Source: DASPOF01 sp035626155 (GTDB taxonomy: Bacteria > Desulfobacterota > Binatia > Binatales > Binataceae). From it: a stretch of DNA of 29,223 nt. The stretch lies in NCBI GenBank assembly GCA_035626155.1, contig DASPOF010000042.1, positions 1-29,223 on the forward strand, in the 5' to 3' direction. A model generated the notes under the pieces. That model was not told the origin of the DNA. It did not search any database and was given only the letters and a program-made list of their open reading frames with translations. The translations under genes and the position numbers were made by a program. Below are positions 22,146 to 29,223 of this stretch, piece after piece (the first letter of the stretch is position 1; the number at the start of each line of letters is the position of its first letter).

Positions 22146-23327
22146 ATGCGAGAAGTAGCATTTCACCGCCCCGCGATGGGACCCGAGGAGGAGCGCGAAG
22201 TAATCGATACGCTGCGCTCGGGATGGATCACGACCGGGCCCAAGGCCAAGCGCTTCGAAAAAGAGTTCGCCGAGTATGTGGGCGCCCGCAATGCGGTCGC
22301 GGTCGCGCACTGCACCGGCGCGCTCCACCTGGCGGCCTGGGCATCGGGCATCCAGCAGGGCGATGAGGTGATCACGACGCCGTTTACGTTCACCGCGACC
22401 GCCGAGGTGCTGGGCTACCTCGGCGCTCGTCCGGTGTTCGTCGATATCGATCCGGGCACCTTCAATATCAGCCCGGCGCGGGTGGAGGAGGCGCTCGAGA
22501 GCGGGCGCCATCCCAAGGCTCGCGCGCTCCTGCCGGTACATTTTGCGGGCCATCCCTGCGATATGGATCGGCTGATGAAAATCGCGCGCCAGTATCATCT
22601 CACGATGATCGAGGATGCGGCGCACGCCGCCGGCGCCTCGCGCCACATGGACGGGCGCGGGACGGCGAAGATCGGAACCATCGGCGACCTCACCTGCTTC
22701 AGCTTTTACGCGACCAAGAATTTCACGGCCGCCGAGGGCGGAATGATCACGACCGCCGACGATGCGCTCGCGGCGAAGATCGCGGTCGCGAGCCTGCACG
22801 GGATGGATCGCGATGCGTGGAAGCGTTACGACAGGAGCGGCTCGTGGTTCTATGAAATCCACGACCTCGGCTTCAAGTACAATCTTTCGGACGTTCACGC
22901 GGCGATCGCGCTTGCGCAGCTTAAGCGCGCGGACGAATTTCTCCGCCGGCGCGCCGCGATTGCGCGCGCATACAGCGAGGCGTTCCGCACCGTCGAGGCG
23001 CTGCAGGTTCCGTATTGCGAGCAGGGAATCGAACATGCCTGGCATCTCTACGTGCTGCGCCTCAAGCCGGAGCTGCTGCGCGTCGGGCGCAACCAGTTCG
23101 TCGAGATGATGCGCGAGCGCGGCGTGGGCGCATCCGTGCACTGCATCCCGCTGCACACGATGCACTACTACCAGCGCACTTACGGCTACCGAAACGGCGA
23201 CTTTCCGATCGCGGAGGACGTTTACAGCCGCTGCCTGTCGCTCCCGATCTATTGGGCGTTGAGCGATGAAGACGTGAATTACGTGATCGAGACGGTGCAT
23301 TCGATCGTGCGCGAGACCCGCCGCTAG
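22146..23327 (+). CDS. DegT/DnrJ/EryC1 (ArnB-like) sugar aminotransferase
   Basis: 393 residues from the ATG at 22146; the frame extends upstream to 21930 without family similarity. The start FHRPAMGPEEEREVIDTLRSGWITTGPK closely follows ArnB (UDP-4-amino-4-deoxy-L-arabinose aminotransferase). PLP-fold features: TGALHLAAWA, TPFTFTATAEV, IEDAAHAAGA with the PLP-nitrogen Asp D157, and the Schiff-base lysine K191 in SFYATKNFTAAEGG. These cytoplasmic enzymes transfer an amino group from glutamate to the C4 (or C3) keto group of a nucleotide sugar. The next gene, 26 bp downstream, makes such a 4-keto sugar transiently, so an amino-pentose product is possible; other DegT substrates are not excluded. 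Confidence 0.85.
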   Translation: MREVAFHRPAMGPEEEREVIDTLRSGWITTGPKAKRFEKEFAEYVGARNAVAVAHCTGALHLAAWASGIQQGDEVITTPFTFTATAEVLGYLGARPVFVDIDPGTFNISPARVEEALESGRHPKARALLPVHFAGHPCDMDRLMKIARQYHLTMIEDAAHAAGASRHMDGRGTAKIGTIGDLTCFSFYATKNFTAAEGGMITTADDALAAKIAVASLHGMDRDAWKRYDRSGSWFYEIHDLGFKYNLSDVHAAIALAQLKRADEFLRRRAAIARAYSEAFRTVEALQVPYCEQGIEHAWHLYVLRLKPELLRVGRNQFVEMMRERGVGASVHCIPLHTMHYYQRTYGYRNGDFPIAEDVYSRCLSLPIYWALSDEDVNYVIETVHSIVRETRR

Positions 23328-23340
23328 CGCGCGGGCGCGC

Positions 23341-23347
23341 AAGGAGG
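23341..23347 (+). promoter_or_regulatory. Perfect ribosome binding site deciding the GTG start
   Basis: AAGGAGG, complementary to the 16S rRNA 3' end over all seven bases, ends six bases before the GTG at 23354 and fixes that codon as the start of the decarboxylase gene. Confidence 0.85.
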
Positions 23348-23353
23348 CCTACG

Positions 23354-24295
<942 letters not shown>

Positions 24296-24382
24296 GTCCG
24301 CGCGCACGGCTCTTGCGACATCCGCGGGCGGGCGCGAAGATAACTTGGGGTTGTCTTTTCGGCGTCCCCGCGATTATCCGCG

Positions 24383-24652
24383 ATGCGTGAAGAAGGAAGC
24401 ACGCTGCTTCGAGTCCTGCTGGCCTTGTGTCTCGCGGGGCTCCCCGGTTGCGCAAGTGCGCCGCCGCCGCCCGCCCCCGTTCCGGTTGCGGCCGCCTCGC
24501 AAGAGCCACCTCAGCCCGACGAGTGGAACCTGTTTCCCGACCCGACCTCCGGAACGGTCCAGGTTTATCATTATGGGAAATATGTCGGCGCGATAACCGG
24601 CAACGAACCGCCCGATGAGGACCCGCCGCGTCCTCACCCGGTCGATGAATGA
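24383..24652 (+). CDS. Small lipoprotein of unknown function
   Basis: 89 residues. The N-terminus MREEGSTLLRVLLALCLAGLPGC is a lipoprotein signal ending in the lipobox LPGC, so C23 would be lipidated. A Pro/Ala-rich spacer (about 26-46) follows, then a short conserved-looking core WNLFPDPTSGTVQVYHYGKYVGAITG and an acidic tail. I do not recognise the family. The gene is 87 bp after the decarboxylase on the same strand; no ribosome binding site is obvious, and a longer open frame on the opposite strand covers the same bases but has no coding features. Confidence 0.6.
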   Translation: MREEGSTLLRVLLALCLAGLPGCASAPPPPAPVPVAAASQEPPQPDEWNLFPDPTSGTVQVYHYGKYVGAITGNEPPDEDPPRPHPVDE

Positions 24653-24660
24653 CCGCGCAC

Positions 24661-24677
24661 CCTGCCCGCTCGGCAGG
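24661..24677. terminator. Hairpin after the small lipoprotein gene
   Basis: CCTGCC-CGCTC-GGCAGG starts nine bases after the lipoprotein stop. It is followed by TTGCGT, a poor T-tract, so termination is only suggested. The remaining 24678-24880 holds no gene I can support; a TTGAAA at 24770-24775 with GATAAG 15 bases on is a weak promoter candidate for the next gene. Confidence 0.3.
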
Positions 24678-24880
24678 TTGCGTGCGATTCGGCGTGCGAT
24701 TGCCGCCGCCGCATCATCGCAAATCGGAACCGGCTCCGCATCGCGCAAAAAGTCGGCGGTCCGCGTCGCTTGAAAAACCACAGAGGTGCCGATAAGAGCA
24801 GCGGTACACGAGGCGACGGTCAGTGGCGCGGCTTGAATCAGCGCCGACCCTAAACCGTTCTCGCGCCCAAGGAGATCAAG

Positions 24881-25180
24881 ATGGCGATTACAGTGCTTGC
24901 GAAGCTCAAGGTGAAGCCCGGAAACGAAGCGCAGTTCGAGAGCGCCGCGCGCGAGATGATCGCGGCGGCCCGCACCGCCGAGCCCGGGACGCTCAACTAC
25001 ATCCTGCACAAGAACGTGAGGGACTCAACCGAGTTCTATTACTACGAGGTCTACAAGGACCAGGCTGCACTCGATGCGCACGGCAAAACCGATCACATGA
25101 GAGCATTCGGCGGCAAGATCGGTCCGCTGCTGGCCGGCCGCGCAGAGATCACGGTGCTCTCCGAGATCGACCGAAAATAG
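24881..25180 (+). CDS. Antibiotic biosynthesis monooxygenase (ABM/YgiN-like) domain protein
   Basis: 99 residues, a complete single ABM ferredoxin-like fold. AAGGAG lies eight bases before the ATG. Typical features: MAITVLAKLKVKPGNEAQFESAAREMI, the EPGTLNYILHKN strand, FYYYEVYKDQAALDAHGKTDHMRAF and the terminal AEITVLSEI. Small proteins of this kind are dimers acting on quinols or other aromatic electron-rich compounds without added cofactors, or on haem; the sequence does not tell which. No partner enzyme is adjacent, and the next gene begins 111 bp on. Confidence 0.85.
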   Translation: MAITVLAKLKVKPGNEAQFESAAREMIAAARTAEPGTLNYILHKNVRDSTEFYYYEVYKDQAALDAHGKTDHMRAFGGKIGPLLAGRAEITVLSEIDRK

Positions 25181-25291
25181 CCGCCGATCGCGCGTACATA
25201 GCGCGATACGTCACCCGGCCCGGATGGTATTGTCCCCGGGATGTGCCCGCGCTCGTCGCCACTGGCGGCGCGGCGCGCCCGTGACGGAGAA

Positions 25292-26689
25292 ATGACCACG
25301 CTTTATGCAGGAGTCGCGCGCGTCAGGCTCGAACCGCCGCCGGGAATCGCGATGGCGGGATACGGCAGGCGCGCCGGCCGCGCCGCCGGGGTTCATGACG
25401 ACCTCTGCGCGCAGGCGCTCGTGCTGAGCGACGGCTCGCACAAGACGGCCATCTGCGGCGTTGATCTGCTCGCAATCGGGATGCGAATCGCCGATGAGAT
25501 TCGCGCGATCGTGGAGGCGCGGAGCGACATCCCCGCAGACGCGATTCTGATCTGCGCGACGCACACGCATTCGGGGCCGCTGTTCAACATATTTGCGACG
25601 CCGCGCCCCGACGCCACCGCGGGCGATGACCGCAACCTCGAATGGGAGCGCGCCCTTCCGGGGAAAATCGCCGATGCGATTTTGCTCGCGAACTTGAGGC
25701 TGGAGCCGATCGCGCTCAAGGCCGCCGGCGGCCGGTTTACGCTCGGCACGAATCGGCGGCTTAGAAGGCCCGACGGGCAAATCCAGCTCGCAGCAAATTA
25801 CGCCGGCGTCGCCGATGCCGAGGCCCGGGTATTGGGCCTCTACCGCCGCGACGCCTCACCGCTCGGCTTCGTGCTGAATTATCCATGTCATGGCGTGGTG
25901 CTTTGCGAGGACAACCTGCTCTACTCGCGCGACTGGATGGGTTTTGCGATCGACGAAATCGAAAGCGCAAGCAGCAAGGCCGGCGACGGTGCGCAGGCGA
26001 GCCGCCCAATGGCCATCTTCCTTCAGGGCGCAACCGGCAATATCGACCCGCGATATCGCGGCAGCTTCGAAATCGCCGCCGAGCATGGAAGCGCGATGGG
26101 CCGGGCGTTGCTCGCCGCGCTTGCGGTCGCGCCCTGGTCCGATTCGGCGGAGATCGCGGCGCGGCGCGTGCCGCTCAAGTTGAAACTCAAGGACCTGGAG
26201 ACGGCGCTCAGCGCCGCCCGCGATTGCGCCGCGCAAACCGAAGCGTCGCTTAAAAGCCATCGCGGCGAGGGCGTCCAGCTAAAGCGCCTGCGCGATCATC
26301 ATGATCAATCACTCGCTGCGCTGCGCGCGCTCGAGGCGCTCGAAGATGCAAACCGCCACGACAAGCGCGTCGATCTCGTCCGCCGCGAACTTGCGACCAG
26401 TCTAAGCCTCGTCACGATTGGCGACATCGCATTGGTGGGTATCCCGGGTGAGCCGTTCGTCGAATTCGGCCTCGCGCTCAAGGCAAACCCCTACTTCGCA
26501 CACGTCTTTGTGGCGGGCTACTGCAACGACCTGATTGGCTATATCCCGACGCGCGAGGCGTACCCGCAGGGCGGCTACGAAGTCGAGACCGCCCGAGTCG
26601 CGGAGGGCGCGGGCGAGCAAATCGTCGCCGCCGCGCTAACCGCGATGCGCCAGGCGCCGAGCATCGCGCCCGCGCGGTCGCGGACTTAA
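25292..26689 (+). CDS. Neutral/alkaline ceramidase-family (N-terminal domain) hydrolase-like protein
   Basis: 465 residues from the ATG at 25292 (GGAG upstream). Family marks: LYAGVARVRLEPP, GYGRRAGRAAGVHDDLCAQALVL, the zinc-binding CATHTHSGP (H91, H93), LNYPCHGVVL (H200), IPGEPFVEF and GYCNDLIGYIPTREAYPQGGYEV. True neutral ceramidases carry the nucleophile serine in NSGDVSPN; the aligned stretch here is QGATGNIDPR (246-254), without serine. There is no signal peptide, unlike secreted bacterial ceramidases, and the length is well below the about 650 residues of those enzymes, lacking the C-terminal domain. It is therefore probably a metal-dependent hydrolase of another substrate. The substrate is unknown. 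Confidence 0.78.
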   Translation: MTTLYAGVARVRLEPPPGIAMAGYGRRAGRAAGVHDDLCAQALVLSDGSHKTAICGVDLLAIGMRIADEIRAIVEARSDIPADAILICATHTHSGPLFNIFATPRPDATAGDDRNLEWERALPGKIADAILLANLRLEPIALKAAGGRFTLGTNRRLRRPDGQIQLAANYAGVADAEARVLGLYRRDASPLGFVLNYPCHGVVLCEDNLLYSRDWMGFAIDEIESASSKAGDGAQASRPMAIFLQGATGNIDPRYRGSFEIAAEHGSAMGRALLAALAVAPWSDSAEIAARRVPLKLKLKDLETALSAARDCAAQTEASLKSHRGEGVQLKRLRDHHDQSLAALRALEALEDANRHDKRVDLVRRELATSLSLVTIGDIALVGIPGEPFVEFGLALKANPYFAHVFVAGYCNDLIGYIPTREAYPQGGYEVETARVAEGAGEQIVAAALTAMRQAPSIAPARSRT

Positions 26690-26713
26690 CCCGCGCGCGC
26701 CAAGATCGCTTTC

Positions 26714-26950
26714 CTATTTCTTCGGGGGCGGCGGGAAAATCTGGATGCCCGCTTCCTCGTCGGTTACGGTGATCGCTTTGACCGGGCATCCGCGCGCCGC
26801 GGTGAGAATTACGGCATCGGGGACGGCGGCCGGATCGATCACCTCCGATTTGCCGGCTTCGTCGAGCTGGAAAACTGCGGGTGCAGTCTCGATGCAGTCG
26901 CCGCTCCCGACGCATCGAGCCTTGTTCACGGCGATCTTGAGCTTGCCCAT
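26714..26950 (-). CDS. 3Fe-4S type ferredoxin
   Basis: 78 residues, ATG at 26950 with GGAGG nine bases upstream. Cluster ligands are C13 and C19 in CVGSGDC and C55 in ARGCPVKAI; a residue of the usual fourth ligand position is G16 (C-x5-C rather than C-x2-C-x2-C), so a 3Fe-4S cluster is expected. Small ferredoxins with this C-V-G-S-G-D-C pattern often feed cytochromes P450 or other monooxygenases. No P450 lies in the window. It is convergent with the ceramidase-family gene (24 bp gap) and divergent from acpS (127 bp gap). Confidence 0.9.
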   Translation of the reverse strand: MGKLKIAVNKARCVGSGDCIETAPAVFQLDEAGKSEVIDPAAVPDAVILTAARGCPVKAITVTDEEAGIQIFPPPPKK

Positions 26951-27077
26951 CGCGACCTCCGGGGAGACGGCCAGAACTCTCGAACCATAGAATCGGGGTT
27001 TATGGCGCGGCGCGCAACTCGGAATCGCATCGCTTCCAAAGCGCGCACGCGGCGGCGATACTCTCGGCGAGGGTCAC

Positions 27078-27470
27078 ATGGCGCAAATAGTCGGCACCGG
27101 GATCGACGTAATCGAAGTGGACCGAATCGAGCGGGCGCTCAACCGCCCGCAGACCGGAGCGCGATTTCGCGCCCGCATCTTCACGGAGCGCGAGGTCGCC
27201 TACTGCGAGTCGCGGGGACGCCCGCGCTATCAGAGCTACGCCGCGCGCTTTGCCGCCAAGGAAGCCACGATGAAGGCGATGGGGACGGGGTGGAATCGCA
27301 ACGTGGGATGGAGCGAGATTGAAGTGGTCCGCGAGCGCGGCCGCGCGCCGACTATCGTGCTCAGCGGAAAGACGGCCGCATTCTCGCGCAAGCGCAACAT
27401 CGCCGGCTTCCACCTGAGCATCACGCACACCGCGCGCGAGGCGATCGCGCACGTGATCGCCGAGGGCTAG
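27078..27470 (+). CDS. acpS: Holo-[acyl-carrier-protein] synthase
   Basis: 130 residues, usual length. Transfers the phosphopantetheine arm of CoA to a serine of acyl carrier protein in the cytoplasm. Start VGTGIDVIEVDRIERAL carries the Mg ligand D10; ARFAAKEATMKAMGTG carries E62 and K61; the C-terminus FHLSITHTAREAIAHVI matches the family. The ATG at 27078 has GAGGG about six bases upstream. It often lies beside pdxJ in proteobacteria; here it stands alone, convergent with the DUF4340 gene (9 bp apart; CTAGC and GCTAG palindromic half-sites flank the gap). Confidence 0.93.
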   Translation: MAQIVGTGIDVIEVDRIERALNRPQTGARFRARIFTEREVAYCESRGRPRYQSYAARFAAKEATMKAMGTGWNRNVGWSEIEVVRERGRAPTIVLSGKTAAFSRKRNIAGFHLSITHTAREAIAHVIAEG

Positions 27471-27479
27471 CCGCGAGCG

Positions 27480-28916
27480 CTAGTGCTGCGGCGTGGACGA
27501 CGGGGGCGCGGCGGGTTTCGCGCGGAACCGGGCGGCCGGCTCGTCGAACTGGCTGTAAGTGAACTCGCTCAGAGAATAGACCGCCTTGCCCGCGGTCGAA
27601 TCGGCATAATACTCGTTGCTCGGCGGAGGCGCCTCTCCCGGCGCGGGCGCAGTCGGTTGCTTCACAGCCACCTTGGCGAGCTTGACCACGCCGATATGCT
27701 GTCCGTCCTTGCCGGTCAGCGTAACCTGCACGCCGGGCTGGTCGAGTCCGAATGGCGCCGCGCTGGGCATCGGGTCCGCGATGATCGAAACGCCCCTCAA
27801 GTCGCGAAGCTCATCGAGGAAGCGCTCGACCACGGGGACATCGGCGGGCGAGCTCTTGCCGCCCTCGATCACGTCCCACTTCCCGCCAGCGGAGCGCTTG
27901 AGCAGGAACTCGCCCGAGGCCGCTTTCACGTCGGCGCTTTCGACCGCCGCCGGCTCAAAGGCCATGACCGTCTTGTCGCGCAGATCTAGAACCGACTTGT
28001 CGAGCCCCGACGTCACATACTGGTGAACCGTGTAGACCGGGACGCGTTCGCCACGGCGGACATAGACGCCGTCCTTGCCCTGTTCCGATTGCCTGAATCC
28101 GACCAGCAGCGATTCCTGCGCGCCGCCCTTGCCGGTGTAAACGCTGACCGTCAAATGCGGCTTCTCCAGCCCGTACTGCGATACGTTGGCGGGAGCGTCC
28201 GAAATAAAATCCGCGACCTTCGCGTTGACCAGCGTGCCGAGCAGTTCGCGCACCTGGCCCGAATCGGCGAGCGCGGCCTGCGGCTTGACCATCCGCCATT
28301 TCTCGCCATCGCGCTCGATCTCGATCAGTTCGCCGTTGTCCTTGGCGAGCGTGAACCGGGTCACGTCATCGACCTTGAACTTCATCAAATCGCGATCCCG
28401 CAACTGGTCGAGCGTCTTCTGCATTCCCGAGGGAAACGCCGACGAGGTGAGCATCACCGCCGGCTTCGCGGTGGTCCTGACGTATGCGTTGAAGCCGACC
28501 GGCGTGGTCTTGCCAACCTCGATCGCGGCGAGACTTTTCCCCGTGAAGGTTTTGACCGTCACGATCGCGGCGGGAGGCTTGAGCCCGAAGGGCGCGAGGT
28601 CCTCCGGCTTTTCCTCGACGGTCTTGGTGATTTCGCAATCGGCGATCGCATGAGCGAGATTGTTGACCGTGGTCTGGTCAGCATCGACGCCGATCGGCTT
28701 TTCCAGGCGCCAGTCGCCATCCTTCTTGCGTTCGATCTCGATCAGCTTGTCGGTGCTGCGCTGGGGGTACTCGAGCGTGATCCCCGCGATGTCGTCGGGC
28801 TTGATGTTGAGCAGCTTCTGGGCTTCCTCCGGCTTCGAGAAGTAGCTGACGGACAGCGCGTAGCCGCCGACTATCGCGGCGAGGATCAGTGCGATGATGG
28901 TGTTGCGAATCCGCAT
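27480..28916 (-). CDS. DUF4340 protein, ABC-transport-associated membrane-anchored protein
   Basis: 478 residues with one N-terminal membrane segment (IRNTIIALILAAIVGGYALSVSYF) and a large soluble part. It shows repeated DUF4340 units: DGDWRLEKPIGVDADQTTVNNL (about 66), GEKWRMVKPQAALADSGQVRELL (about 206) and GGKWDVIEGGKSSPADVPVVERFL (about 349), each W-containing strand followed by a helix; PFGLxxP recurs. Such proteins are encoded with GldF/GldG-type ABC transporter subunits and are probably periplasmic. The upstream neighbour (27 bp away) is the tail of the GldG-like auxiliary protein, so they are co-expressed. Role unknown beyond association with that transporter. Confidence 0.85.
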   Translation of the reverse strand: MRIRNTIIALILAAIVGGYALSVSYFSKPEEAQKLLNIKPDDIAGITLEYPQRSTDKLIEIERKKDGDWRLEKPIGVDADQTTVNNLAHAIADCEITKTVEEKPEDLAPFGLKPPAAIVTVKTFTGKSLAAIEVGKTTPVGFNAYVRTTAKPAVMLTSSAFPSGMQKTLDQLRDRDLMKFKVDDVTRFTLAKDNGELIEIERDGEKWRMVKPQAALADSGQVRELLGTLVNAKVADFISDAPANVSQYGLEKPHLTVSVYTGKGGAQESLLVGFRQSEQGKDGVYVRRGERVPVYTVHQYVTSGLDKSVLDLRDKTVMAFEPAAVESADVKAASGEFLLKRSAGGKWDVIEGGKSSPADVPVVERFLDELRDLRGVSIIADPMPSAAPFGLDQPGVQVTLTGKDGQHIGVVKLAKVAVKQPTAPAPGEAPPPSNEYYADSTAGKAVYSLSEFTYSQFDEPAARFRAKPAAPPSSTPQH

Positions 28917-28943
28917 CGATCGAGCGAACCGGCGAAGTGCGGC

Positions 28944-29223
28944 TTAGCTGCGGCGCTCCCACCAGACCGCCACGCCGGCGATTATCACAAGCTCCGGCAG
29001 CAGCAGGAGGGACAAGGCGAAGATGACGCTGAACTGATCGATCGTGAGGCGGAATCGCGAGGCGCGCAGCGACCTTGGCCGGATGGAAATCTGGTTCTCC
29101 TCGCCGGCCAGCCAGTCGGCGCTGTTCACGAAGAAGTCGCGGTTGAAGAAGCTCGTGATGTTCTCGTTCTCGCCAAACTCGGTGCTCCCGAACACTACCA
29201 GACGCGCATCGCCCTTGCCCCAT
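28944..29223 (-). CDS. GldG-like ABC-transport auxiliary protein, C-terminal part (cut by window edge)
   Basis: About 92 codons at the right edge; the reading frame has no start in the window (GTG at 29195 is internal). Residues KGDARLVVFGSTEFGENENITSFFNRDFFVNSADWLAGEENQISIRP match the C-terminus of the GldG/ABC_transp_aux family (consensus NRDLFLNAVNWLAGEED). It ends with a membrane segment (FSVIFALSLLLLPELVIIAGVAVWW) and the positive tail ERRS. GldG-type proteins are periplasmic subunits of ABC exporters, first linked to gliding motility. The gene precedes DUF4340 by 27 bp. Confidence 0.82.
   Translation of the reverse strand, partial: WGKGDARLVVFGSTEFGENENITSFFNRDFFVNSADWLAGEENQISIRPRSLRASRFRLTIDQFSVIFALSLLLLPELVIIAGVAVWWERRS

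Noticed and set aside
22056..23342. 428-codon open frame on the minus strand opposite the aminotransferase gene
   Set aside because: Mirror frame of a gene with clear PLP-enzyme motifs.
24374..25009. 211-codon minus-strand frame across the small lipoprotein and the ABM gene
   Set aside because: It is antisense to an ABM gene with a good ribosome binding site and to a lipoprotein signal; its composition is that of a mirror frame.

Overview
The window is a high-GC, densely packed bacterial chromosome segment with no rRNA, tRNA, prophage, IS element or CRISPR array that I can see. It holds 23 complete protein genes plus two genes cut by the window edges. Several families point to a Gram-negative, deltaproteobacterial-like lineage (Desulfobacterota, Binatota or Myxococcota type): a DUF6178 protein, a TIGR03960-like radical SAM protein, an NtrB/NtrC pair, lipoproteins and a UDP-glucuronate decarboxylase. 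This taxonomic call is inference from gene content and base composition.

Layout. 1-232 is the start of moeA (minus strand, running off the left edge). 332-1240 is a secreted lytic transglycosylase with a LysM domain. 1482-4787 is a plus-strand run: an NtrB-like PAS histidine kinase, an NtrC-like sigma-54 activator, and thiE, whose ATG overlaps the activator's stop codon. 4784-5393 is a higBA toxin-antitoxin pair on the minus strand. It is followed on the same strand by a NiCoT-like metal permease, an MFS transporter, a lower-GC secreted orphan protein set among repeats and hairpins (7552-9241), a secreted SH3b protein, a radical SAM protein with an extra C-terminal cysteine cluster, fdhD and thiD. 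13672-15387 is a DUF6178 protein (plus). 15419-16911 (minus) holds an unusual lipoprotein joining a bifunctional-nuclease (DUF151) domain to a PDZ domain, and rlmE. 17012-20375 (plus) holds a UvrD/PcrA helicase and a LysM-YkuD L,D-transpeptidase. 20372-24295 looks like a surface-sugar locus: a membrane glycosyltransferase (minus) divergent from an ArnB-like aminotransferase and a UDP-glucuronate decarboxylase. 24383-26689 carries a small lipoprotein, a monooxygenase-fold protein and a neutral-ceramidase-family protein. The right end has a 3Fe-4S ferredoxin, acpS, a DUF4340 protein and the tail of a GldG-like ABC auxiliary protein.

How genes work together. moeA and fdhD both serve molybdenum enzymes (cofactor synthesis and formate dehydrogenase sulfuration). 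thiD and thiE make and join thiamine precursors but sit far apart on opposite strands, with no visible TPP riboswitch. Several genes concern the envelope: two peptidoglycan enzymes, two SH3b/LysM-type secreted proteins, lipoproteins, and a sugar locus that could build a pentose or 4-amino-pentose glycoconjugate. No single grand new system is evident. The most unusual items are the exported DUF151-PDZ fusion, the aminotransferase/decarboxylase/glycosyltransferase locus, a ceramidase-family protein without the usual serine nucleophile, a lytic transglycosylase with a shortened catalytic loop, and the repeat- and hairpin-rich island around the low-GC orphan gene.
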